NCBI RefSeq assembly: GCF_900540665.1
Contig: NZ_UQGV01000025.1
Location: forward strand, 1 to 23,397
Direction of reading: 5' to 3'
Length of the DNA: 23,397 nucleotides
DNA from: an uncultured Catenibacterium sp.
GTDB lineage: Bacteria > Bacillota_I > Bacilli_A > Erysipelotrichales > Coprobacillaceae
The notes beneath the pieces are model-generated. The model was not told where the DNA came from, did not search any database, and was given only the letters and a program-made list of their open reading frames with translations. Shown here one piece after another: positions 1 through 8,357 of this stretch. Position 1 is the first letter of the stretch, and each line of letters starts with the position of its first letter. Made by a program: the position numbers and the translations under genes.

Positions 1-74
1 TCTGCATCAAACATCTGTCTGAATGCTAAACGACCAATACGGCCAAAACCATTAATTGCAACTTTTACTGCCAT
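1..74 (-). CDS. gap: glyceraldehyde-3-phosphate dehydrogenase, N-terminus only (cut by window edge)
   Basis: Only the first 24 complete codons are present; they read MAVKVAINGFGRIGRLAFRQ and onward. This is the hallmark start of the GAPDH Rossmann fold, with the NAD-binding GFGRIGR loop at residues 9-15. The enzyme performs the NAD-linked oxidative phosphorylation of glyceraldehyde-3-phosphate in glycolysis. The ATG at 74-72 is preceded by a GGAGG Shine-Dalgarno (90-86), and a good promoter lies upstream, so gap is transcribed separately from the rpoE gene that ends before it. The rest of the gene is outside the window, so the catalytic Cys and the cofactor preference cannot be judged. Confidence 0.94.
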   Translation of the reverse strand, partial: MAVKVAINGFGRIGRLAFRQMFDA

Positions 75-109
75 AATATGACATTCCTCCTTAAATAATT
101 TCTATTTGT

Positions 110-138
110 ATTATAATCCAGCACTTAACTAAAATCAA
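110..138 (-). promoter_or_regulatory. sigma-A-type promoter of gap
   Basis: On the minus strand, TTGATT (138-133) is followed after 17 bp by a perfect TATAAT (115-110). The predicted start near 103 gives a leader of about 30 nt containing the Shine-Dalgarno. An imperfect palindrome with AAAGG/CCTTT arms lies upstream at 160-174, but nothing shows that it is functional. Confidence 0.72.
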
Positions 139-250
139 CTATTTCACAAGTATTTATACAAAGGTAAACCCTTTCATCTCAACTTTTTTTATACTGCAGA
201 ATAAAACACAAAAATGAAGCATAAGCGTGTAAAAACTATATTAATTTATA

Positions 251-282
251 GAAAAAAAGAATAAGGATTTCTCCTTATTCTT
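251..282 (-). terminator. intrinsic terminator of the argS-rpoE transcript
   Basis: An 11-bp stem (257-267 with 272-282) with a 4-nt loop is followed on the minus strand by a run of seven T. The rpoE stop codon (277-275) lies inside the hairpin, so the last two Glu codons and the Gly codon of rpoE are part of the terminator stem and loop. Confidence 0.9.
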
Positions 283-610
283 CTCCATAGTTATCTTCAA
301 CTAAGCCTTCGTCTTCTTCCTCAGTGTTTTCTTCTGATTCATCATCATTATAGATATCATTCATATCGATATGCACTTCTTCGAATCTATGTCTTGTTCT
401 AAGATCCCATTTATTTTCACCAACAGTGATCATACGACCATCTAAGATCATATTTGTATAGAATAATGATTCGTTATCATCTTTCTGTCCTTCATCAAAT
501 TCTTTCTTTTCAGCAACTTCTTTCCAGATATCATAGAAGCTTAATGCCCCTGCTGATTTAGTAAGAATTTCAAATGCGATATTAACCATTGACTCTTGTC
601 TGTAATCCAT
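275..610 (-). CDS. rpoE: DNA-directed RNA polymerase subunit delta
   Basis: A 111-residue protein with the two-part layout of RpoE. Residues about 1-75 match the HARE-HTH-like globular domain, with an early ALSFYDIWKEV segment and a later TVGENKWDLR segment. The tail after about residue 80 is almost entirely Asp/Glu. In Firmicutes, delta binds core RNA polymerase, displaces non-specific nucleic acid and speeds polymerase recycling. The acidic tail is shorter than the roughly 80-residue tail of Bacillus. The gene directly follows argS: the argS stop TAG overlaps the AGGAGG of rpoE, so the two are almost surely co-transcribed and translationally coupled. The stop codon is buried in the terminator hairpin. 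Confidence 0.93.
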   Translation of the reverse strand: MDYRQESMVNIAFEILTKSAGALSFYDIWKEVAEKKEFDEGQKDDNESLFYTNMILDGRMITVGENKWDLRTRHRFEEVHIDMNDIYNDDESEENTEEEDEGLVEDNYGEE

Positions 611-615
611 AGTAG

Positions 616-622
616 CCTCCTA
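616..622 (-). promoter_or_regulatory. rpoE Shine-Dalgarno overlapping the argS stop codon
   Basis: On the minus strand the string TAGGAGG carries both the argS stop TAG (622-620) and the rpoE AGGAGG (621-616), 5 nt before the rpoE ATG. A ribosome terminating on argS sits on the rpoE initiation site, favouring re-initiation. Confidence 0.75.
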
Positions 623-2281
623 CATCTTTTCTGGTGCATGAACACCAATTAAGTTTAATGCGTTCGCAAGTGTAATACGTGTTGCTTCTACAAGTGCTAA
701 ACGCTGAGATGATAATTCTTTGTTTTCTTCATCGATTACATGACAGTCACCATAGAATGAATGGAATAACTGAGCTAATCTCTGAATATAGTTTGCAATC
801 TTATGAGGTGCTCTTGTACGAGCTGCATCATTGATTGTGTTCTTGAATTCATTAATGTGTTTTAATAATTCAACTTCTTTTGGATTATTAATCAATTCAA
901 AGTGATCTGCAGGTTCAATATTCTTTTCTGCTGCTGATCTCATGATTGAACACATTCTTGCATGTGCATACTGTGCATAGTATACAGGGTTTTCATTTGA
1001 CTCTGACTTAGCAAGACCTAAGTCAAAATCAAATGGTGTGTTCGCTGCTTTCGCTACAAAGAAATAACGAGTTGCATCTACACCAATATCATCAATAAGG
1101 TCACGAATAGTAACAGCGTTACCAGTACGTTTACTCATCTTAACAACTTCACCATTTTCAACCATTCTTACCATCTGTAAGATATCGATATTCAACTGAT
1201 CCGCATCATAACCTAAAGCCTGGATAGCAGCTTTCATACGATTAATATAACCATGGTGGTCAGCACCAAGTAAATCAACTAAGTAATCATAGCCTCTATT
1301 CATCTTGCTTAAGTGATATGCGATATCTGGTGTGAAGTATGTATAGCTTCCATCAGTTTTAATAAGAACACGATCCTTATCATCACCGAAGTCAGTTGTT
1401 CTAAACCATAAGGCTCCATCCTGTTCATATGTATAGCCTTTTTCTTTTAACTTATTGATTGCAGGTTCAATCTTATTCCCTTCATATAAAGAAGTTTCAG
1501 AGAACCATACATCAAATGATACACGGAATTCCTTTAAGATATCTTTGATCTTCTGTAATTCGTGTTCAGTACCCACCTTGCGGAAATAAGCAATTGCTTC
1601 TTCTTCAGTTAACTGAGTTAAAGCATCTCCTTCTTTTTCCTTGATACTCTTTGCAATATCAATGACATCCTGTCCCATATATCCATCTTCAGGAATTGGA
1701 CGTTCGATATCAAATAATGCAAGATAACGGCTGTATAGAGATAATGCAAGGTTAGTGATCTGTTTACCTGCATCATTAATATAATATTCTCTTGTTACAT
1801 CATATCCTGCTTTAGTCATGATACGGCAAATAGAATCACCTACTGCAGCACCTTTTGCATGACCTAAGTGTAAGTCTCCTGTAGGGTTTGCAGAAACGAA
1901 TTCTACGTTATATTTCTTTCCTTCACCGAAGTGAGTCTGTCCATAATTGTCCTTTTCTGAAAGTACTTCAGTAATTACTGAAGTAAGCACATCATTTTTC
2001 ATAAAGAAGTTAATGAAACCAGGACCAGCAATTTCTACTTTTTCTACATGTGCTGCTTCCTGATCAAGTGAATCAACAATGGCTGTCGCAATTTCACGAG
2101 GATTCTTATGGAGTGTTCTTGTCAGCTGCATTGCAATGTTAGTAGAATAATCACCATGAGTAGAATCCTTAGGAATCTCAATCATGATATTTTCAGGGGT
2201 GATATCTACTGCTTCAAAGCACTTATTAACAGACTGACCAATGGCGATTTTTAGTGAGTTTTCAAGCTTATTTTCAGCCAT
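620..2281 (-). CDS. argS: arginyl-tRNA synthetase
   Basis: This class I synthetase charges tRNA-Arg with arginine in the cytoplasm. The HIGH-type signature is HLGH at residues 138-141, within SANPTGDLHLGH, and the KMSK loop is at residues 381-384. The C-terminal anticodon-binding DALR domain contains the YAQYAHAR motif, and the N-terminal ArgS-specific domain is present. Its 553 residues are normal for bacterial ArgS. The open frame extends upstream, but the ATG at 2281 is chosen because an AAGGAGG sits 9 nt before it and MAENKLENS is a plausible ArgS start; the upstream residues overlap the promoter. It lies between cls and rpoE. Bacillus also keeps a DUF1934 gene, argS and rpoE close together. 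Confidence 0.96.
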   Translation of the reverse strand: MAENKLENSLKIAIGQSVNKCFEAVDITPENIMIEIPKDSTHGDYSTNIAMQLTRTLHKNPREIATAIVDSLDQEAAHVEKVEIAGPGFINFFMKNDVLTSVITEVLSEKDNYGQTHFGEGKKYNVEFVSANPTGDLHLGHAKGAAVGDSICRIMTKAGYDVTREYYINDAGKQITNLALSLYSRYLALFDIERPIPEDGYMGQDVIDIAKSIKEKEGDALTQLTEEEAIAYFRKVGTEHELQKIKDILKEFRVSFDVWFSETSLYEGNKIEPAINKLKEKGYTYEQDGALWFRTTDFGDDKDRVLIKTDGSYTYFTPDIAYHLSKMNRGYDYLVDLLGADHHGYINRMKAAIQALGYDADQLNIDILQMVRMVENGEVVKMSKRTGNAVTIRDLIDDIGVDATRYFFVAKAANTPFDFDLGLAKSESNENPVYYAQYAHARMCSIMRSAAEKNIEPADHFELINNPKEVELLKHINEFKNTINDAARTRAPHKIANYIQRLAQLFHSFYGDCHVIDEENKELSSQRLALVEATRITLANALNLIGVHAPEKM

Positions 2282-2316
2282 CTTGTATTCCTCCTTTTTT
2301 ATTTCATACTCTAAAT

Positions 2317-2344
2317 AATGTATCACAAAATGTTGGACTGTCAA
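2317..2344 (-). promoter_or_regulatory. promoter of argS-rpoE
   Basis: On the minus strand a consensus TTGACA (2344-2339) is followed after 16 bp by TACATT (2322-2317). It sits just after the cls stop codon, with no terminator between, so argS can be transcribed from here and possibly also by read-through from the HD-DUF1934-cls operon. Confidence 0.6.
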
Positions 2345-2349
2345 GAATT

Positions 2350-3912
2350 TTATAATAGCGGTGAGAATAATCTCAATAATCCTTCTACGAGTCCTTTAAA
2401 ATGACGGCTGTCATCTATTTTTACAGGTGCACAGATCTCATTCATCTCTCTAAAATCTCTCTTAATCGCAGATAAACATTCTGCTTCATATAATAAGACA
2501 TTACATTCAAAGTGTAAGTATAAAGAACGATAATCAAAGTTGATAGTTCCAACTGTCGCTGCTTTACCATCTACTAACATGACTTTTGCATGTAAGAAAC
2601 CTGGTAAGTATTCATACACTTCAATACCTGCACGAATAAGATCATAATAATAAGAACGTGTAACTCTAAAGACAAGTTTCTTATCTGGTACATGAGGAAC
2701 ATATAATCTGATCTTGACACCATTCTTAGAAGCCAGACACAATGCCTTCAACATGACATCATCGATAATAAAATAAGGTGTCATAATATCGATACTTCTA
2801 GATGCATGTGTAATCATATTTATATAAACAGATTCCCCTACCCCTTCATCATCAAGTGGATCATCTCCATAAGGTAATACATAACCTGTATTCTTAAATG
2901 GTTCAGGATGGTAGGTATGGGGTTTGAACTGTTCTATATCTTCTCCATGGTATTCCTTATGATAAGCATAGAATGTAGAAAGGAACATAGATGTCAATGA
3001 CCATACTGCTTCTCCTTCTAAACGAATACCTGTATCCTTCCAATGTCCAAAACGCATTTTACAGTTGATATACTCATCAGCTAAGTTAAACCCTCCAGAA
3101 TAACCAATATAACCATCAATCACACAGATCTTACGATGGTCTCTATGGTTCTGACTTAAGGAGAAGACCGGAATAAAACGATTGAACATCACTGTTTTAA
3201 TACCTGATTCTTCTAGCTTCTTCGCAAAGTGAAGAGGTACAGTCGTAAAGGAACCGAAGTCATCAAAGATAAAACGAACATCAACACCTTCCTTGACCTT
3301 CTGTTTTAAAATACACATGATGGTATCAAACATAAGACCTTTAGACACAATAAAGTATTCCATAAAGATGAAATGTTTTGCATGTAGAAGATCTTTAATC
3401 ATATCCTGGTAGTTATAATCACTTAATGAATAATATTTACATTCTGTATGATTATAGATAGGGAATGATTGTCTGTTGAGATAATCTAAAGAAATAATCT
3501 TCTTATTAAGAATCTGATTTCTAATAATCGGATCCTGTTGTCTTGTTTGATTGAAATATTGTACTTCTGGCTGAATCTTTTTCTTTAACCAGCGTGAAGG
3601 TCTCTTATTACCTAATAAGAGATAGAGTAATCCACCCACATTAGGTAACAGCATGATAAAGAAGATCCATGTCATCTTATAGTTTGTATTCTCATCCTTA
3701 CTAATCAAATAAAAGATCATAAATGCGGAAAGTGAGATAAATAAGAAACGAACCACACCATTAAAATCTGTAAGTATTGACGCAAAGTATAGAAGATAAA
3801 TAGCCTGAATACAGATAAGCGCAATATAGATTACAATCGGACTCAATAAGAACTGAATAAAACGATAAAGATATTCAAAGAACAATGCTGTAAAACGTTT
3901 TATATATTTCAT
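2350..3912 (-). CDS. cls: cardiolipin synthase (phospholipase D family)
   Basis: A 520-residue membrane enzyme that joins two phosphatidylglycerols into cardiolipin plus glycerol. About three hydrophobic segments in the first 100 residues form the PLDc N-terminal membrane region. Two HKD catalytic motifs follow: HRDHRK near residues 256-261, continuing into CVIDGYIGYSGGFN, and HAKVMLVDG near residue 440, continuing into TVGTINFDYRS. The length fits bacterial ClsA. The ATG overlaps the TGA of the DUF1934 gene by four bases (ATGA), with a purine-rich GAAGGA upstream, so translation is coupled. No terminator is visible between cls and the argS promoter. Confidence 0.94.
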   Translation of the reverse strand: MKYIKRFTALFFEYLYRFIQFLLSPIVIYIALICIQAIYLLYFASILTDFNGVVRFLFISLSAFMIFYLISKDENTNYKMTWIFFIMLLPNVGGLLYLLLGNKRPSRWLKKKIQPEVQYFNQTRQQDPIIRNQILNKKIISLDYLNRQSFPIYNHTECKYYSLSDYNYQDMIKDLLHAKHFIFMEYFIVSKGLMFDTIMCILKQKVKEGVDVRFIFDDFGSFTTVPLHFAKKLEESGIKTVMFNRFIPVFSLSQNHRDHRKICVIDGYIGYSGGFNLADEYINCKMRFGHWKDTGIRLEGEAVWSLTSMFLSTFYAYHKEYHGEDIEQFKPHTYHPEPFKNTGYVLPYGDDPLDDEGVGESVYINMITHASRSIDIMTPYFIIDDVMLKALCLASKNGVKIRLYVPHVPDKKLVFRVTRSYYYDLIRAGIEVYEYLPGFLHAKVMLVDGKAATVGTINFDYRSLYLHFECNVLLYEAECLSAIKRDFREMNEICAPVKIDDSRHFKGLVEGLLRLFSPLL

Positions 3913-4304
3913 GAAGGCATTCCTTCTTCATCTATATCAGAATAATGCACCATCATATAAGCTTTTGTCACAAGATGTTCTTGATCATAGAGTTCATAAA
4001 TGAACTTCATTGCACCTTCTCTATATTCTAAAGAAATCACATTTGTATGAAGTTCTACAATACCATAGGGTAATGTATATTTATTCGGTACACGCATATC
4101 CTTATTAAAATGTAATACAGATTGATCATTCACAAGATGAACATGTGTTTGATCATATTGAATACGAATAGGTTTTCCATCTACTTCAAAAGAGATATAA
4201 TGAATCCCTTTGGCTTCATAATGATCCCCAACCTCTTTATATTTCACTTTTTCTTTTACTGGACCATTCACCAATAAACATTCATAAGAAATTCTTTTTT
4301 TCAT
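3909..4304 (-). CDS. DUF1934 (YwiB-like) beta-barrel protein
   Basis: About 131 residues, with the C-terminal pattern of DUF1934: a segment on Leu/Tyr/Arg residues, then KFIYELYDQEHLVTKAYMMV. The family is a small lipocalin-like barrel of unknown role and is often next to argS, as here (only cls intervenes). Two adjacent ATGs exist at 4307 and 4304. The second is chosen because it lies 7 nt from the GGAGG, whereas the first lies only 4 nt away. The ATGATG overlaps the TGA of the upstream HD gene, so the three genes (HD, DUF1934, cls) form a tightly coupled operon. The function is not known. Confidence 0.85.
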   Translation of the reverse strand: MKKRISYECLLVNGPVKEKVKYKEVGDHYEAKGIHYISFEVDGKPIRIQYDQTHVHLVNDQSVLHFNKDMRVPNKYTLPYGIVELHTNVISLEYREGAMKFIYELYDQEHLVTKAYMMVHYSDIDEEGMPS

Positions 4305-5887
4305 CATTCTACCTCCTTAATTATATAGTAGCCTTCTGTACGATACCCATTTTCCAAGTAAAAATCAAGAGATTGTGAATAAGGAACTATCTTCACTACA
4401 TGTATATGTTGTTTCTTGAAGAAATCCTCTATGGCACCTAATACCTCTTTTTCATAGAATTCTCTACGGTCATCAGGTAATAATGCAATCTCCTTCACAC
4501 AGTCTTCAATAATATGTGCACATCCAATAACATGATCTTCTTGATAGAATTCTAAGAATACCCCTTCATGTGACCATTCTTTTAAAGTCTGTTCAAGAAT
4601 ATAATGTGTCCCCTGAGCATTCATATAGTTATTAAAATATTGATATTTAAAAGAAGAACGTCGAATTACTTGTCTTGTAGAAAAGATCTTCTGATCTTGT
4701 TTGGCTTTACCTAATAATATAGCCTGGACAATTTCTGATTCTTCTGGTAGTGAACTGATTGTTCCATCTTCCTTAAGAATCTCTACTTCATTTGCATGAC
4801 TGACCTTCATACGCTTATAAGGCACCTGATTCATAATCGCATCACTTGTAACATAATAGCGAGGATCCAACCCTTCTTCTATACATATTTTTCGTGTATT
4901 TTCATAATCTTCATCACCCTTCAGGGTACGATATTTAAATAATTTTCTTTCTAATAAACGAGTAGATAAATCCTTGAGTATTGTATCCTCTTCATCCATA
5001 AAGCATCTTATATAATAAAGTAATGATGTTTCATCCAGCTTCACAAATTGTTCAGGTGTAAAGTTATCCTCTAAGAAAGGAATAAGAAGTGGAAATGAAG
5101 ATTTAAAGGTATAGTTTTCTTTATAAAGATCCTTTACACGTTTCATGACACTCCCTAGAACCTGTTCATAACTTCTAGATACAGGATGATAATAAACCTG
5201 CCAGTACATATAATAACGGGCTAGAATATAATCTTCTATTGCCTGTACACCGGATAATTTAAAGACAATACGATCATCTACAATACGCATAGTACGCAGT
5301 ATTCTTGATAAATCAAACTGTCCATAAGTCACACCACAGTTATAAGAATCACGTAGAAGGTAATCCATACGATCAGCATCCACCTGACTAGAGATCATCT
5401 GCACTAACATTGGTTTATCGGCTTTCTTTTCTATAATACTCGCCACATCTTCAGGTAAACGAGGATCTATTTGTGTTAGTACTTCATGAACTTCTGTATG
5501 TCCTCTAATAAGTGCTGTAGTCATCTTTTCATGATTATATTGGAAAATGCCTTCAAATGAATGAGAGAAAGGACCATGTCCTAAATCATGTAATAAAGCA
5601 GCACATAATACAGTCAATCGTTCATAGTCGGTTAAGTGTTTTTTGACTTGTTCAAGTTCTGTCATTTGGCGTGTTATTTCATAAACACCTAAGGAATGCA
5701 CAAAACGTGAATGTTCTGCACTAGGAAATACCATGGATGTACCCCCTAGCTGTTTAATACGTCTTAAACGCTGAAACTCTTTTGTATTAATAAGCTTCCA
5801 GATAGGCATATATTCAACACGTATATAATCATGGACTACATCTCTAAATACTTTAGTATCAAACAAACGATAGTCTTCTAAATGCAT
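4304..5887 (-). CDS. HD-domain (dNTPase-like) phosphohydrolase with C-terminal GNAT-like extension
   Basis: A 527-residue protein. Residues 1 to about 390 match the YwfO/EF1143 group of HD phosphohydrolases: a start of the type RVEYMPIWKLINTKEFQRLR, an EHSRFVHSLGV segment with an early His, the metal-binding HDLGHGPFSH near residue 98, and VDADRMDYLLRD near residue 170. EF1143 of Enterococcus is a dNTP triphosphohydrolase, so a dNTPase role is likely but inferred. Residues from about 395 resemble a GNAT fold (HVIGCAHI, IALLPD, then a helix and SLDFYLENGYRTEGYYI). The expected acetyl-CoA loop RxxGxG reads RREFYEK, so acetyltransferase activity is doubtful. Bacillus YwfO is, as I recall, near 430 residues, so this tail is extra. 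GGAAGGTG precedes the ATG. First gene of the operon with DUF1934 and cls. Confidence 0.88.
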   Translation of the reverse strand: MHLEDYRLFDTKVFRDVVHDYIRVEYMPIWKLINTKEFQRLRRIKQLGGTSMVFPSAEHSRFVHSLGVYEITRQMTELEQVKKHLTDYERLTVLCAALLHDLGHGPFSHSFEGIFQYNHEKMTTALIRGHTEVHEVLTQIDPRLPEDVASIIEKKADKPMLVQMISSQVDADRMDYLLRDSYNCGVTYGQFDLSRILRTMRIVDDRIVFKLSGVQAIEDYILARYYMYWQVYYHPVSRSYEQVLGSVMKRVKDLYKENYTFKSSFPLLIPFLEDNFTPEQFVKLDETSLLYYIRCFMDEEDTILKDLSTRLLERKLFKYRTLKGDEDYENTRKICIEEGLDPRYYVTSDAIMNQVPYKRMKVSHANEVEILKEDGTISSLPEESEIVQAILLGKAKQDQKIFSTRQVIRRSSFKYQYFNNYMNAQGTHYILEQTLKEWSHEGVFLEFYQEDHVIGCAHIIEDCVKEIALLPDDRREFYEKEVLGAIEDFFKKQHIHVVKIVPYSQSLDFYLENGYRTEGYYIIKEVE

Positions 5888-5911
5888 GGTATCACCTTCC
5901 TTATGGAGATT

Positions 5912-5940
5912 ATTTTATCATTTTTGAGAGATATTTGCGA
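5912..5940 (-). promoter_or_regulatory. possible promoter of the HD-DUF1934-cls operon
   Basis: On the minus strand TAAAAT (5917-5912) is a fair -10. The -35 at 17 bp spacing, TCGCAA (5940-5935), matches only three of six positions. It overlaps the promoter region of the divergent nucleoside phosphorylase gene. Confidence 0.35.
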
Positions 5941-5951
5941 ATGATATAGGT

Positions 5952-5957
5952 TATAAT
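5952..5957 (+). promoter_or_regulatory. -10 box of the purine nucleoside phosphorylase gene
   Basis: A perfect TATAAT lies 18 nt before the start codon, giving a leader of only about 12 nt that still contains the GGAGG. No good -35 is found at 16-18 bp; TTGAGA lies 22 bp upstream, which is too far for a standard promoter. Confidence 0.45.
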
Positions 5958-5975
5958 AGATGTGGAGGTATATTT

Positions 5976-6791
5976 ATGTATATTGATGAAATTTATGCTG
6001 CACGTGATTATATTCAGTCACGTTATAAAAATCCTATTGATGTCGCAATTGTATTAGGTTCAGGTTTAGGACCACTTGCTGATGTAATTAATGAACCTGT
6101 AGAAATTGATTATAAGGATATCCCTTATTTCCCTGTTTCTACTGTACCAGGACATGCTGGTAAATTAATTATTGGTGAAATTGGTGGTAAGATTGTTGCC
6201 TGTATGAAGGGACGTTTCCATTTCTATGAAGGCTATGATATGCAGAAAGTCACAATGCCTATTCGTGTATTTAGTGCTTTAGGTATTAAGAACCTTATTG
6301 TGACAAATGCTTGTGGTGGTGTAAGAGATGATTTAAATCCAGGACAGATTGTAATTATTTCTGATCATTTATCATTCATGATGCCATCTCCTTTAAGAGG
6401 ACCTAACCTAGATGACTTTGGACCACGTTTTAAGGATATGACTGATGTCTATACATCAACACTTCGTTCTCTTGCATTTGAATCAGCCAAGAAAGTGAAT
6501 GTAGATGTAAAAGAAGGTGTTTATTGTTTCTTTAAAGGACCACAGTTTGAAACACCTGCAGAAATCAGAGCATTCAAGACACTTGGTGCAGATATGGTAG
6601 GTATGTCTACAGTCCCTGAAGCTATTGTTGCAAGACATTCTGATATGAAAATTTTAGGTATTTCATTAGTGACTAATAAAGCAGCAGGATTATCTAGTAA
6701 TGAATTAAATCATATAGAAGTCATGGAAGCAGCTAATAGTGCAGAAGAAAGACTTGTAAAGCTTGTAAAACAGATTTTAGAAGACATGTAA
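5976..6791 (+). CDS. punA: purine nucleoside phosphorylase (trimeric PunA type)
   Basis: A 271-residue enzyme of purine salvage that splits inosine and guanosine with phosphate into base and ribose-1-phosphate. Visible motifs: phosphate-binding GSGLG near residue 28, VPGHAGKL near 58, KGRFHFYEGYD near 78, TNACGGV, KGPQFETPAEIR carrying the base-binding Glu, and SLVTNKAAG carrying the Asn that selects 6-oxopurines. The last two place it in the trimeric, inosine/guanosine-specific family rather than the hexameric DeoD family. GGAGG stands 8 nt before the ATG. It is a single-gene unit, divergent from the HD gene and convergent with a 6-phospho-beta-glucosidase, sharing a terminator with the latter. 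Confidence 0.95.
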   Translation: MYIDEIYAARDYIQSRYKNPIDVAIVLGSGLGPLADVINEPVEIDYKDIPYFPVSTVPGHAGKLIIGEIGGKIVACMKGRFHFYEGYDMQKVTMPIRVFSALGIKNLIVTNACGGVRDDLNPGQIVIISDHLSFMMPSPLRGPNLDDFGPRFKDMTDVYTSTLRSLAFESAKKVNVDVKEGVYCFFKGPQFETPAEIRAFKTLGADMVGMSTVPEAIVARHSDMKILGISLVTNKAAGLSSNELNHIEVMEAANSAEERLVKLVKQILEDM

Positions 6792-6792
6792 C

Positions 6793-6816
6793 AAAGACCA
6801 GCGTGCGCTGGTCTTT
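6793..6816. terminator. shared hairpin terminator between punA and the convergent GH1 gene
   Basis: A 10-bp stem (6793-6802 with 6807-6816) with a GTGC loop ends in TTTT on the plus strand, starting one base after the punA stop. On the minus strand it begins 4 nt after the glucosidase stop and has a weaker T run, so it works best for punA. Confidence 0.85.
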
Positions 6817-6820
6817 TGTA

Positions 6821-8284
6821 TTAGTCTAGATTTTCACCATTAGATTCAATGACTTTCTTATACCAGTAGAAAGAGTCTTTCTTGCTTCTCTTCATTGTAC
6901 CAGTACCATCATCATGTTTATCTACATAAATAAAGCCATAACGTTTTCTCATTTCTCCAGTACCTGCAGAAACAAGGTCAATACAGCCCCAAGTTGTATA
7001 ACCGATTAAATCAATACCTTCTTCAATCGCTTTGTCCATTTCTTTAATATGTGCACGGTAATAATCAATTCTATAATCATCATGAATAGAACCATCTTCT
7101 TCTACTGTATCAAAGGCACCTAAACCATTTTCTACAACCATTAATGGTAATTCATAACGATCATAAACGACTTCAAGATAGTATCTTAATCCCTCAGGAT
7201 CTAATGCCCATCCCCAATCAGAATATGTTAAGTAAGGGTTGCGTACACCAAATGACATATTACCACCTACTGTGTCTTCATTCTTATGAGTTGTAATAGA
7301 CTGAGACATATAATATGAGAATGTATAGAGATCAACAGTACCATTCTTTAATTCCACTAGATCCTGTTCTGTGATATCTAATTCTACATTATGTTCCTTC
7401 CATAAACGTTTAGCATATGTAGGATATTTACCTTTACACTGTACATCTCCACAATAGAAGATGCCTTTTTCCCATTTATAACGATTAAAGAGAATATCTT
7501 CTGGGTCAGAAGTAAGTGGATAATAAGTAATACCACAGATCATACAGCCAATCTGGTAATTTGGGTCAATTGCATGACCAATCTGTACAGCTCTTGCACT
7601 GGCTACAAACTGATAATGAAGATGCTGATATGCTTCCTGGAAAGCTTCATCACTTGCATTATCTGGTAAGAAGTTAATTGTATTATTGATTTCATTAAAT
7701 GTAAGCCAGTATTTCACAAGCCCCTTATATTCTTTAAAGATTGTAGTTACATACTTTTCATATAATTCAATGAACTTTCTATCCTGCCAGTCACCATACT
7801 TTTCTTCTAAAGCAAGTGGTGTATCAAAGTGCCAGATAGAAACGAGTGGTTCAATACCTGCATTTCTTAGTTCTGTGAATACATTTCTATAGAAGTCTAA
7901 ACCAGCCTGATTAGGTTCAGTTTCTTCTCCTGTAGGATAGATTCTAGACCATGAAATAGAAAGTCTGAACATCTTGAATCCCATTTCTTTAAGCAAGGCG
8001 ATATCTTCCTTATAGTGATGATAGAAATCAATACCATCATGGTTAGGATAGAGTTCATCATCAAAGACTGCAAAGTGAGCCCCTTCTGGTAATTTAAAAC
8101 CATGATTAGGTAATTTCTGTTTCTGACCATCCTTATCAATAAATGTAACCATTCTAGGAGTATTCACTGTTCCTCCTGTAGTTACATCGGTACGGGCCAT
8201 ACCTCTTCCATCTACATTCCATGCCCCTTCACACTGGTTGGCAGCAACAGCGCCACCCCAATAAAAATCTTTACTAAATGTCAT
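6821..8284 (-). CDS. 6-phospho-beta-glucosidase (GH1)
   Basis: A 487-residue cytoplasmic glycosidase that hydrolyses phosphorylated beta-glucosides (cellobiose-6-P, salicin-6-P and the like) delivered by the PTS. The GH1 N-terminus FYWGGAVAANQCEG is clear. The acid/base Glu198 lies in TFNEIN and the nucleophile Glu385 in VVENGLGAFD. The C-terminal segment SAGTGEMRKRYGFIYVD carries the Ser-x-Lys-Tyr pattern that binds the 6-phosphate, which separates it from plain beta-glucosidases. GGAGG lies 8 nt before the ATG. No PTS gene is adjacent. A second GH1 gene (17329-18759) is clearly distinct, with a different N-terminus, so this is not a recent tandem copy. The exact aglycone preference cannot be read from sequence. 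Confidence 0.95.
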   Translation of the reverse strand: MTFSKDFYWGGAVAANQCEGAWNVDGRGMARTDVTTGGTVNTPRMVTFIDKDGQKQKLPNHGFKLPEGAHFAVFDDELYPNHDGIDFYHHYKEDIALLKEMGFKMFRLSISWSRIYPTGEETEPNQAGLDFYRNVFTELRNAGIEPLVSIWHFDTPLALEEKYGDWQDRKFIELYEKYVTTIFKEYKGLVKYWLTFNEINNTINFLPDNASDEAFQEAYQHLHYQFVASARAVQIGHAIDPNYQIGCMICGITYYPLTSDPEDILFNRYKWEKGIFYCGDVQCKGKYPTYAKRLWKEHNVELDITEQDLVELKNGTVDLYTFSYYMSQSITTHKNEDTVGGNMSFGVRNPYLTYSDWGWALDPEGLRYYLEVVYDRYELPLMVVENGLGAFDTVEEDGSIHDDYRIDYYRAHIKEMDKAIEEGIDLIGYTTWGCIDLVSAGTGEMRKRYGFIYVDKHDDGTGTMKRSKKDSFYWYKKVIESNGENLD

Positions 8285-8305
8285 AGTTTATTCCTCCTGC
8301 AAAAT

Positions 8306-8311
8306 ATTATA
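8306..8311 (-). promoter_or_regulatory. -10 box upstream of the GH1 gene
   Basis: A perfect TATAAT on the minus strand, about 22 nt before the start codon. No convincing -35 is present at 16-18 bp. The weak -35 would suit an activated promoter, but nothing here proves this. Confidence 0.4.
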
Positions 8312-8357
8312 CTAATTTTAAGACAAATACATTGAAATCCGACAGATTATGAAAATA

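Noticed and set aside
160..174. An imperfect palindrome upstream of the gap promoter (AAAGG, TAAAC loop, CCTTT)
   Set aside because: It is only five paired bases per arm, far upstream of the -35, with no second copy; it cannot be told from chance.
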